Shown piece after piece: positions 32,358-38,357 of a stretch of 38,357 nucleotides of DNA. Positions within the stretch are counted from its first letter, which is position 1; every line of letters begins with the position of its first letter. The translations under genes were made by a program, and so were the position numbers. Under the pieces are notes generated by a model. The model was not told the DNA's origin, did not search any database, and saw only the letters and a list, made by a program, of their open reading frames with translations. Source of the DNA: Phycisphaeraceae bacterium (GTDB taxonomy: Bacteria > Planctomycetota > Phycisphaerae > Phycisphaerales > Phycisphaeraceae); assembly GCA_002704825.1 (NCBI GenBank), contig PAIY01000140.1, positions 1 through 38,357 of the forward strand, read 5' to 3'.

Positions 32358-33353
32358 CTACGTTGTCACGCCGGGGACGGCGAAACTGCTGAGGATATTG
32401 CCGGTGACGAGTTGCCAACCATCAACCAACACGAACAGCAGCAACTTGAACGGCAGGGACACCATCACCGGCGGGAGCATCATCATGCCCACACTGATGA
32501 GGATGCTGGCCACCACCATGTCGATAATCATGAACGGTAAGTACAGTCGGAAGCCAATCAAGAACGCGGTCTTGAGTTCGCCGAGCATAAACGCGGGAAT
32601 CAAGGTCACCATATCCACATCCGCACGACGCAGCGTCTCGGGCTGACTGATGTCCACGCCACGGTATTTGAGCAGCATGTACACATCGCCCCAGTTGCCT
32701 GCATACTCGATCTGGTCAAACATGAAATCCCGAAGCGGCTGCTTGGCACGACTCCAGGCGGTCAACTGATCCAGTTCGTTGTTCTGCATCGGGATGATGC
32801 ATTCCTTGTGAATCCGGTCGAAAGTCGGTGCCATCACCAGCAGCGTCAGGAACACCGACAGACCCACGATCACCTGTGATGGGGGCAGCGACTGCGTACC
32901 CATCGCCTGACGAAGCAGTGCAAAGACCACGACGATACGCGTGAAACTCGTGGTCATGATGATGATCGCAGGCGCGATCGAAAGCACCGTCAGCAACACG
33001 ATAATCGACAGTGAACTGGACAACCCCAGGCTGTCGACTTCCGTGCCGTCCTGAGGCTGAAGTGGAATCGCCCGCCCGACGCGCTCAAGCACCGAGATCG
33101 GATTGGCCGGATCAAGGTTGTCCACTTCCACGCGGTTGTTGTTTTCCTGGGATGACTGACCGGACACATCCGACGTCATGCACAACGGCAACAACATCAG
33201 CAAAATCAAACACAGCCATCGCCAATTACCCGTCGATTGCCTGGACTCGGCTGGCGTCGCAACGCGTTGCAGCGAACATGTCGGCTGGGCATCACGCAGC
33301 AAGCGACTTGTGAAGAACATCGGCGATGGGACCCAATTCAAAAGCTTACTCAT
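32358..33353 (-). CDS. fliP: Flagellar export gate protein FliP, with long N-terminal extension
   Basis: Export-gate subunit of the PQR core. The family part carries ATG-side helices, SFTRIVVVFALLRQAMGT at 136-153 with SLPPSQVIVGL, and the PAFMLGELKTAFLIGF stretch near the end. Length is 331 residues against the usual 240-260: the extra part is a polar stretch (1-43), a signal-like hydrophobic segment (44-62, WRWLCLILLMLLPLCM) and a linker. I chose the ATG that overlaps the fliO stop by eight bases, with AAGGGGGG before it; a GTG would add seven residues. A shorter start close to the signal segment would give a standard FliP. Confidence 0.92.
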   Translation of the reverse strand: MSKLLNWVPSPMFFTSRLLRDAQPTCSLQRVATPAESRQSTGNWRWLCLILLMLLPLCMTSDVSGQSSQENNNRVEVDNLDPANPISVLERVGRAIPLQPQDGTEVDSLGLSSSLSIIVLLTVLSIAPAIIIMTTSFTRIVVVFALLRQAMGTQSLPPSQVIVGLSVFLTLLVMAPTFDRIHKECIIPMQNNELDQLTAWSRAKQPLRDFMFDQIEYAGNWGDVYMLLKYRGVDISQPETLRRADVDMVTLIPAFMLGELKTAFLIGFRLYLPFMIIDMVVASILISVGMMMLPPVMVSLPFKLLLFVLVDGWQLVTGNILSSFAVPGVTT

Positions 33354-34401
33354 CGCGTCCCCCCTTCCCGCCACTCATGGCACGGATACGCGAAAGCAAA
33401 CTCGAAAGCTCATTGCGGGTCTTGTCGATCATGTGTTCGTCATCATCACCGCCATGCTCACGGGCAAATCCCGAGGGGTTGTCCATTTCGGTGTCTGCAC
33501 GGTTTAGCAGTTGGTTGAAACTCTGACTGATACTACCGGGCTTGGAAGCGGAGATGGACGTGAGTAAACCGGCGACTTCATCGGGATCATCGACATTGGC
33601 CAAGGTGCGAACACCAGCAGGGCCTTCACTGACGACAATGATCCGTTGCCCAAGACGCAGGAGCATGACCTGGTTGCGTGGCGAAAGCGAGGTCCGGCTG
33701 AGCACTTCGACAATGCCGCTTCGCCCTCCCATGACCGGGCGACCTGAGAGCTTGTTCATGCCCATTCGCATGGCGAAGATCAAACCGATCACCACGCCCA
33801 GCGCGGTCACCGTATTGAGAATCCACGATCCGGTATCCGAAAAGCTTCCCAGCGGTTCGTCTTCATTGGGATTTGAATCAGGCACCAAGCCTTCACCTGG
33901 AGCGCCAAGCGGCTTGCGTTCATTGGGATTGGCCATGAGTAACTCACGGCTGCGGACTTCGTTTTCTGTAGGCTGGGCGTCAGCGGGTTTGTACACCGGC
34001 AAAGGCTTGGACTCATTATTGGCCGACTGCTTGGCCTGACGCTGAGCGTTGCGTTCCTGTTCATTACGAGCAGCTTCATCACGCATCCGCTGCGCCAACT
34101 CCAACAGTGGATCGGCATTGGTTTTGGTTGATGTGGTCGAAGGTGCGGTCGGAGATTGCGGATTGTTGGGCTGTTTGGGAACCGTCGGAACCAGCGGGCG
34201 CGATTCGGTATCCGAAGCCTGCGCCAATAGCGTGGTCCAACCGGTGCTGGATTGCGTGGTATTTTGCGTTGAATGGTGTGTTTGGGAATGAGACGAAGAT
34301 GAGGCGTTGGAAGTGGTCTGCGCCCATGTGACACCCGCTGTCGCTATGAGACACCACAGCAACGCAAGTGAGCGCACCAGATTCAACCGACTCCTCGGCA
34401 T
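33346..34401 (-). CDS. fliO: Flagellar biosynthetic protein FliO
   Basis: Assists assembly of the FliP ring. The 351 residues start with a signal-like hydrophobic segment (about 9-26) ending TWAQ, then a long low-complexity Ser/Thr/Gln/Asn/Pro region (about 28-185). The single conserved membrane helix lies at 192-211, followed by the FliO core with VEVLSRTSLSPRNQV and RIIVVSEG. FliO proteins are usually 100-150 residues, so the exported-looking N-terminal 190 residues are unusual; the core is normal. I use the ATG at 34401; a TTG two codons earlier is possible. It overlaps fliP by eight bases. Confidence 0.85.
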   Translation of the reverse strand: MPRSRLNLVRSLALLWCLIATAGVTWAQTTSNASSSSHSQTHHSTQNTTQSSTGWTTLLAQASDTESRPLVPTVPKQPNNPQSPTAPSTTSTKTNADPLLELAQRMRDEAARNEQERNAQRQAKQSANNESKPLPVYKPADAQPTENEVRSRELLMANPNERKPLGAPGEGLVPDSNPNEDEPLGSFSDTGSWILNTVTALGVVIGLIFAMRMGMNKLSGRPVMGGRSGIVEVLSRTSLSPRNQVMLLRLGQRIIVVSEGPAGVRTLANVDDPDEVAGLLTSISASKPGSISQSFNQLLNRADTEMDNPSGFAREHGGDDDEHMIDKTRNELSSLLSRIRAMSGGKGGRDE

Positions 34402-34476
34402 GGCCAATCCCTGGCCTTTCCGCAGATGCTCCGCATCCGCAATTGCAACGGCTCCGCCGTCACTTCAAATTGTCGA

Positions 34477-34929
34477 TCAACCGGCCTTGGCGGCTTCGTT
34501 GGCCTCGTCTTCCAGATTCGCGACGATTTCACTGACACGAATACAGAAGTTGTCATTGAGCACCAGCACTTCGCCACGTGCCACCAGTCGATCATTTACA
34601 TACACATCCACCGGGTCACCGGCGAGTTTGTCCAGTTCAATGACTGAGCCGTCGGTGATTTTCAGAACATCCTCAACGAGCATGTTCGTGCGACCCAGTT
34701 CAATGGCCACATGCAGATCCACATCGCGCAGCATGTCAATGCCTTCGGGTGCATTGGGTGCGTCCATGAGCGATCCGGGGATGTCCCCATCACCGAGCGC
34801 TTCACTGGCTGCATCCTGCATGGCCGAGACGGACTTGCTGGCATCATCCAAGGCCCCCTGAACGATTTTCGCGGCTTCCTGCCGAGAGCTATCGTCGTTG
34901 GGATCAGATTGTTGTGGATCTTGGGCCAT
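34477..34929 (-). CDS. fliN: Flagellar motor switch protein FliN
   Basis: C-ring protein. The SpoA domain is at about 68-138: [39 protein letters not shown] and FCIRVSEI. It is 150 residues, with a polar acidic N-terminal arm of about 65. It follows fliL directly; the fliM gene that usually lies between them is absent. It could also function alone with a FliM encoded elsewhere. Confidence 0.93.
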   Translation of the reverse strand: MAQDPQQSDPNDDSSRQEAAKIVQGALDDASKSVSAMQDAASEALGDGDIPGSLMDAPNAPEGIDMLRDVDLHVAIELGRTNMLVEDVLKITDGSVIELDKLAGDPVDVYVNDRLVARGEVLVLNDNFCIRVSEIVANLEDEANEAAKAG

Positions 34930-34977
34930 TGTACTGCCTAGGTTACCATGACTGGGCGTAATTGTCTTGGGATAAAC

Positions 34978-35502
34978 TCAATAATCCGCCCTGAAACGTG
35001 TACATTTTCGAATTAAAACCTCTTCAACGAGGGGTTGGCCGGTCTGCTCGTCCTTGCCGAACATTTCATCCATCTTGGCCTTGATCTGACGACGCAGTGT
35101 CGCGAGAGTCGGCTCTTCCAAAAGCAGCGGGTCAATGCTGCGGAAGATGGTGGCAATTTCCGAGGAGACGCGAACGTTCATGTTCTGCATGTCGTTCATC
35201 ACCCGGTCACGATGCTTGCGACGCAGAAGGATGTAGACTTCGGTGTCAAAGAGATAGGTGCGCCCCATTTTGGAGTTGGGGAACTTGTCGGAGACCACCA
35301 GTTCCTCGACCTGTTGGTTGGCCAGCGCTTCGGCATCGAGTGCTGCAGGGTCGGCCTGAACGGGCGAGGGCTTGCCGGCAATCATGAACGCGGTGGTGAT
35401 ACCGATCCCTTCGAGGATCAGAATCGAGGCCACGATGATGATCGCCTTCATCGGGATCTTACTTTTCTTCTCTTCACCTTCAGGTTGTTGAGCCTCTGCC
35501 AT
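34978..35502 (-). CDS. fliL: Flagellar basal-body-associated protein FliL
   Basis: Inner-membrane protein surrounding the stator. The 174 residues have a charged start (EGEEKKSK), one membrane helix (about 18-40) and a periplasmic domain with YLFDTEVYILL, RVSSEIATIFRSIDPLLL and a C-terminal EEVLIRKC. The AAGGTAAGGA ribosome site is strong. It starts after the repeat at 35527 and is followed by fliN 48 bases on. Confidence 0.9.
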   Translation of the reverse strand: MAEAQQPEGEEKKSKIPMKAIIIVASILILEGIGITTAFMIAGKPSPVQADPAALDAEALANQQVEELVVSDKFPNSKMGRTYLFDTEVYILLRRKHRDRVMNDMQNMNVRVSSEIATIFRSIDPLLLEEPTLATLRRQIKAKMDEMFGKDEQTGQPLVEEVLIRKCTRFRADY

Positions 35503-35526
35503 GATTCCTTACCTTCGTGAGATTTC

Positions 35527-35629
35527 ACAGGGATCAGGGATTGACCATTTGGGATGAGGGTTCCAAAACCTCAATCAATGGCACAATCTGCTTTTATCTA
35601 ATCCCAAATCCCTAATCACTAATCCCTGT
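35527..35629. repeat. GGGATCAGGG/CTAATCCC-family spacer repeat, motB-fliL junction
   Basis: ACAGGGATCAGGGATT on the left and ACTAATCCCTGT on the right are imperfect inverted copies around about 38 bases. It begins about 10 bases upstream of the fliL ribosome site and ends four bases from the motB stop codon. Confidence 0.75.
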
Positions 35630-35633
35630 CTCA

Positions 35634-36374
35634 TTACTCTGTTTCGGCACGATCAAAGTCCGACACCAGTGCTTCGATCACATATATTTCCACACGCCGA
35701 TTGGGCTGTAACTGAGCCCAGCCGTAAACCTTCTGTTTCACCGGCTCGTTCTCGGCGTTGGCGACCAGGCGAATCCGCTCGGGACGAATGCCAACCTCTT
35801 CACTGGTCAGAAAGTCCATCACGGCCTTGGCACGGGCGAAACTCAACGCCCACAAGTCGCTGTAAGGCGAATTGACCGAAATCTCACGACGGGCGGCATG
35901 ACCGGTGAGTTCGATCTTGGTGTTATTGCCTTTGATTTCTTTGGCAACGACTTTTAAACCCCGCTTTGCTAAAGGAGTTAAATCGCTGCTGCCCGGTTCA
36001 AACGTAATGCGTCCGCCGACGGCAAATTTCTGGCCTTCGCGGACTTTGGTCACTTCCCGCTCGCGGCCCTCAATACCGGGGTCATCCGCATTGGAGTGTT
36101 CTTTTTCTTTCTTGCGTTGAAGCTGCACCTCATCCAGACGCGGGATCAGACTCATTTCAGGGTTGTCCTGCGTGGGCATGGCACCGCCACCGCCCTTCAT
36201 CCCGAATGCCTTTTGCACCGCTTCAACCACCGCGCGGTACTGGTCTTCCTTTTTGATCTCCGACAGGGAGACCAGAATCACGAAGAAACACAGCAGCAGC
36301 GTCATCATGTCACCGTAGGTCACGAGCCATTCCGGTGCACCTTCTGGTGGGCAATTGCAGTCGTCTTTAGCCAT
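35634..36374 (-). CDS. motB: Flagellar stator protein MotB
   Basis: Stator subunit that anchors the motor to peptidoglycan and conducts ions. The proton-binding Asp22 is in YGDMMTLLLCFFVIL, the single membrane helix. A polar plug/linker runs to about 117, and the OmpA-like peptidoglycan-binding domain lies at about 118-235 (GGRITFEPGSSDLTPLAK, TGHAARRE, RRVEIYV). The 246 residues fit the family. It starts 31 bases after motA. Asp with TLLL after it fits the proton-driven type, but ion choice cannot be read with certainty. Confidence 0.93.
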   Translation of the reverse strand: MAKDDCNCPPEGAPEWLVTYGDMMTLLLCFFVILVSLSEIKKEDQYRAVVEAVQKAFGMKGGGGAMPTQDNPEMSLIPRLDEVQLQRKKEKEHSNADDPGIEGREREVTKVREGQKFAVGGRITFEPGSSDLTPLAKRGLKVVAKEIKGNNTKIELTGHAARREISVNSPYSDLWALSFARAKAVMDFLTSEEVGIRPERIRLVANAENEPVKQKVYGWAQLQPNRRVEIYVIEALVSDFDRAETE

Positions 36375-36405
36375 GATGCTTACTCACGAACAATCGTCAC
36401 GGACC

Positions 36406-37182
36406 TTATGCCGCCTGGTCTGCGTTCATCGCAGCTGCCTGTGTCGGCGGGAGATAGGTCTTGAGTTTCTGTTCCACAATACGGGGGTTGTCACCACTCT
36501 GAATGGCCATGACACCCTTGATGATGATCGTCTTGTACAAAATTTCCTCAGAGGATCGCAATGAAAGACGGTCAGCCAACGGCAGGGCAAAGGCGTTGGC
36601 CATCAGGGCACCGTAAAACGTGGTGATCAAAGCCACAGCCATACCAGGGCCGAGTTTGGAGGGGTCACCCATGTTCTGAAGCATGATGACCAGACCGACA
36701 AGGGTACCAATCATCCCGAAGGCCGGGCCGTACTTGCCGATGGCGTCGAGGGTGGCTTTACCTGATGCGTGACGATCCGCCACGTTGTCCAACTCGGTTT
36801 GCATGATCTGTTCAATGAGTTCAGGGTCCGTGCCGTCGACCGCCATTTGGATCCCGCTGACGATAAAGGGATCATCGATGTCCTTGGTCACGCCTTCGAG
36901 GGAGAGAATCCCGTCACGACGGGCGATTTCAGCAAAGCTGACCATGTCTTCGATGAGCTTCTGCACGCTCTTGTCTTCATTGAAGAAGCATCGCTTGATG
37001 ATCTTGACAATTTCTTTGACAGTTCCGACGGGGAAACACACAAAGAGAATGGTCGAGGTCCCCCCGATCACCATGATGATGGAGGGAACGTCGATGAAAA
37101 TATCGAGCTGGCCACCAGACATCATGGCCCAGAAGACCAGTGCCCAGGTTCCCAACAATCCAAATAGTGATCCAATGTCCAT
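36406..37182 (-). CDS. motA: Flagellar stator protein MotA
   Basis: Stator channel subunit of 258 residues with four membrane helices: about 5-22, 32-50, 151-169 and 180-200. The YGPAFGMIGTLVGL and MAVALITTFYGALMAN stretches at 151-195 are the conserved third and fourth helices. The cytoplasmic loop (56-145) contacts the FliG ring. An AGAGG site precedes the ATG, and the repeat half-unit at 37263 lies in the leader. Confidence 0.95.
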   Translation of the reverse strand: MDIGSLFGLLGTWALVFWAMMSGGQLDIFIDVPSIIMVIGGTSTILFVCFPVGTVKEIVKIIKRCFFNEDKSVQKLIEDMVSFAEIARRDGILSLEGVTKDIDDPFIVSGIQMAVDGTDPELIEQIMQTELDNVADRHASGKATLDAIGKYGPAFGMIGTLVGLVIMLQNMGDPSKLGPGMAVALITTFYGALMANAFALPLADRLSLRSSEEILYKTIIIKGVMAIQSGDNPRIVEQKLKTYLPPTQAAAMNADQAA

Positions 37183-37224
37183 AACATACCTCTAGCGCGG
37201 TGAATTGAACGCTTTGTGTAATGT

Positions 37225-37232
37225 TTATCGGT
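37225..37232 (-). promoter_or_regulatory. Candidate sigma-28 -10 element upstream of motA
   Basis: ACCGATAA on the minus strand resembles the sigma-28 (FliA) -10 GCCGATAA. A TCAAGGAA lies 13 bases upstream, a weak match to the -35. Motor genes are often FliA-dependent; the match is modest. Confidence 0.28.
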
Positions 37233-37262
37233 CGTTTCCAACAGGTTCCTTGAAACTGACCC

Positions 37263-37287
37263 ATCACATCACAAGTGATGTGGCTAA
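37263..37287. repeat. Single half of the GCATCACTTGTGATGC repeat family
   Basis: ACATCACAAGTGATGTGGCTAA is a lone palindromic unit of the kind that forms the inner arms at 12527 and 12578. Confidence 0.6.
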
Positions 37288-37297
37288 ATGCTGCAGA

Positions 37298-37495
37298 CTA
37301 ACTCGGTGGCAACAAGCCGCGAAGCGTCTGACCGTAGCGAATCGCTGCATCAATCACTTCCTGCATCTCTTCCTTGACCACAAAATGATCGCCGTTCACC
37401 AATGTCACCATGGTGTCGGGACTGGACTCGACGGTCCGAATCAACTCGGCATTGAGCACAAATTTTTTCCCGTTGAGTCGGGTGAGTGTGATCAT
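37298..37495 (-). CDS. flbD: Flagellar protein FlbD (FlbD/FlgE-adjacent small protein)
   Basis: Small cytoplasmic flagellar protein of unknown exact role (65 residues, usual 60-85). The LTRLNGKKFVLNAELIRTVES start and TLVNGDHFVVKEEMQEV stretch are family typical. It lies between flgE and motA, its usual place. An AAGGAC site precedes the ATG. It should not be confused with the Caulobacter NtrC-type regulator of the same name. Confidence 0.88.
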   Translation of the reverse strand: MITLTRLNGKKFVLNAELIRTVESSPDTMVTLVNGDHFVVKEEMQEVIDAAIRYGQTLRGLLPPS

Positions 37496-37510
37496 TTGGT
37501 TTGTCCTTCG

Positions 37511-37618
37511 GACAGGGATCAGGGATTTGCCATTAGGGATCAGGGTTTCAATGTGATGCGATTCATACTCCGATTATTTGCCTTGCCCTAATCCCAAATC
37601 ACTAATCACCAATCCCTT
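37511..37618. repeat. GGGATCAGGG/CTAATCCC-family spacer repeat, flgE-flbD junction
   Basis: ACAGGGATCAGGGATTTGCC on the left and CCCTAATCCCAAATCAC on the right enclose about 40 bases. It ends three bases from the flgE stop codon and starts about 12 bases before the flbD start. Confidence 0.75.
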
Positions 37619-37621
37619 TTC

Positions 37622-38357
37622 TTACGCCAACGTTGCCAGCAATTCCTGGATCAACTGATCGGATGTCGAGAACACGCGGGAGTTGGCGGAGTATCCGGTG
37701 GTGGCATTGATCAGGGTGATAAATTCGTTGGACAGATCGACGTTGCTCAGTTCCTGGGCCTGGCCGAGTGTGCGACCCGTGCCGTTGGTTCCCGGCGCGC
37801 CGAGAATCGGATCACCACTGGAGGCAGTGACGTCGTACATGTTGCCCGCCTCTTCGATCAGACCATCAGGGTTCACGAAGTTAGCCAGGACCAATTGTCC
37901 CAGATCGCGTTCGAGGCTGTTGGAAAAGACTCCGTGAATCACACCATCTTCGGAGAAGTAGAAGGACTCAAGAGTCCCGATGGGTGAACCGTCCTGCGAC
38001 TGCGCAGCGATGGTACTTTGTGGTGCAGCCAAAGCCGAGAGTGCATCTTCGTCCTCGAAGTTGAGCGTGATGGTCTGGGGGTTGAGTGCACCGGTGTTAT
38101 CCAGGTCCAACGTGATTTCGGTATCCGTAGCCAACAGGAATCGGCCGTTGGTATCGAACTTGAGCGTGCCGTCACCGAGGATGCGGGACAGGTCGCTGTC
38201 ATCTTCACTTTGGACATAGAATCGCCATGTGGTACCTGCGTTGGACTTTTCTTCCAGCACGATGTTGAGATCCAGAATGATTTCCTGTCCGAGGCTGTCA
38301 TATGCGATAAAGGAAGTGCGAACGGATTCGCCGTTAGCTTCCTGGATTTCGTCGAAT
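37622..38357 (-). CDS. flgE: Flagellar hook protein FlgE, C-terminal part (5' end beyond the window)
   Basis: Only the last 244 residues are visible; the frame stays open to the window edge, so the real start lies outside. The end has the hook-family C-terminal helix pattern: ELSNVDLSNEFITLINATTG then YSANSRVFSTSDQLIQELL, matching the C-terminal coiled helix of axial proteins. The middle is a domain with GTNGTGRTLGQAQ. A long acidic beta-rich segment with DLDNTGALNP and FEDEDALSALA resembles FlgE D1/D2 insertions. It is the first visible gene of the flagellar run. Confidence 0.88.
   Translation of the reverse strand, partial: FDEIQEANGESVRTSFIAYDSLGQEIILDLNIVLEEKSNAGTTWRFYVQSEDDSDLSRILGDGTLKFDTNGRFLLATDTEITLDLDNTGALNPQTITLNFEDEDALSALAAPQSTIAAQSQDGSPIGTLESFYFSEDGVIHGVFSNSLERDLGQLVLANFVNPDGLIEEAGNMYDVTASSGDPILGAPGTNGTGRTLGQAQELSNVDLSNEFITLINATTGYSANSRVFSTSDQLIQELLATLA

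Overview
The window reads as chromosomal DNA of a flagellated, Gram-negative-type planctomycete, most likely of the Phycisphaerae. The main clue is a small membrane protein (15489-15932) that ends in a C-x-x-C-x-YDLR ... CPECG zinc ribbon, a signature I associate with planctomycete proteins. A PEP-CTERM exported protein, a complete bacterial-type flagellar export gene set and a moderate GC content agree with this. The assignment is inference from family knowledge; no rRNA or other phylogenetic marker was available to check it.

Layout. 183-6339 (minus strand): Gfo/Idh/MocA oxidoreductase, RpiB, membrane-fusion adaptor and RND pump, joined by overlaps or short gaps. 6522-8489 (plus): three exported proteins (an anchored helical protein, a CxxC-rich lipoprotein, a PEP-CTERM protein) with two clear terminators. 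8632-10391 (minus): a kinase-like protein followed by two tandem STAS proteins. 10522-12363 (minus): a siroheme sulfite reductase. 13059-14631 (plus): an unknown protein whose frame runs 218 bases into lexA, then lexA, then a small membrane protein. 15111-16600 (plus): two planctomycete-type membrane proteins and a VapBC toxin-antitoxin pair, meeting head-on a DCC-family protein. 17156-19213 (minus): ribH, nusB, ftsY. 19342-22134: an AraC regulator divergent from a GH4 glycosidase. 22387-24665 (minus): a second Gfo/Idh/MocA oxidoreductase, QueD, a small membrane protein and a GNAT acetyltransferase.

24978-38357 (minus) is one long flagellar cluster read in the order flgE (5' end cut by the window), flbD, motA, motB, fliL, fliN, fliO, fliP, fliQ, fliR, flhB, flhA, flhF, flhG. 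It supplies the hook, the stator, part of the switch, the whole membrane export gate and the FlhF/FlhG pair that sets flagellum number and position. fliM, normally between fliL and fliN, is absent.

The most unusual layer is outside the genes. The spacers hold several families of palindromic repeats. Three of the loci (12495-12650, 20341-20526, 31676-31875) are nested composites, with one inverted-repeat family sitting in the loop of another. A second family based on GGGATTAG/CTAATCCC recurs at the junctions between minus-strand genes inside operons. A third short two-hairpin element follows the stop codon of two genes. No transposase, integrase, tRNA, rRNA or CRISPR array was found. Three genes have a TATAAT-like box only 6-8 bases before the start codon, suggesting leaderless transcripts.
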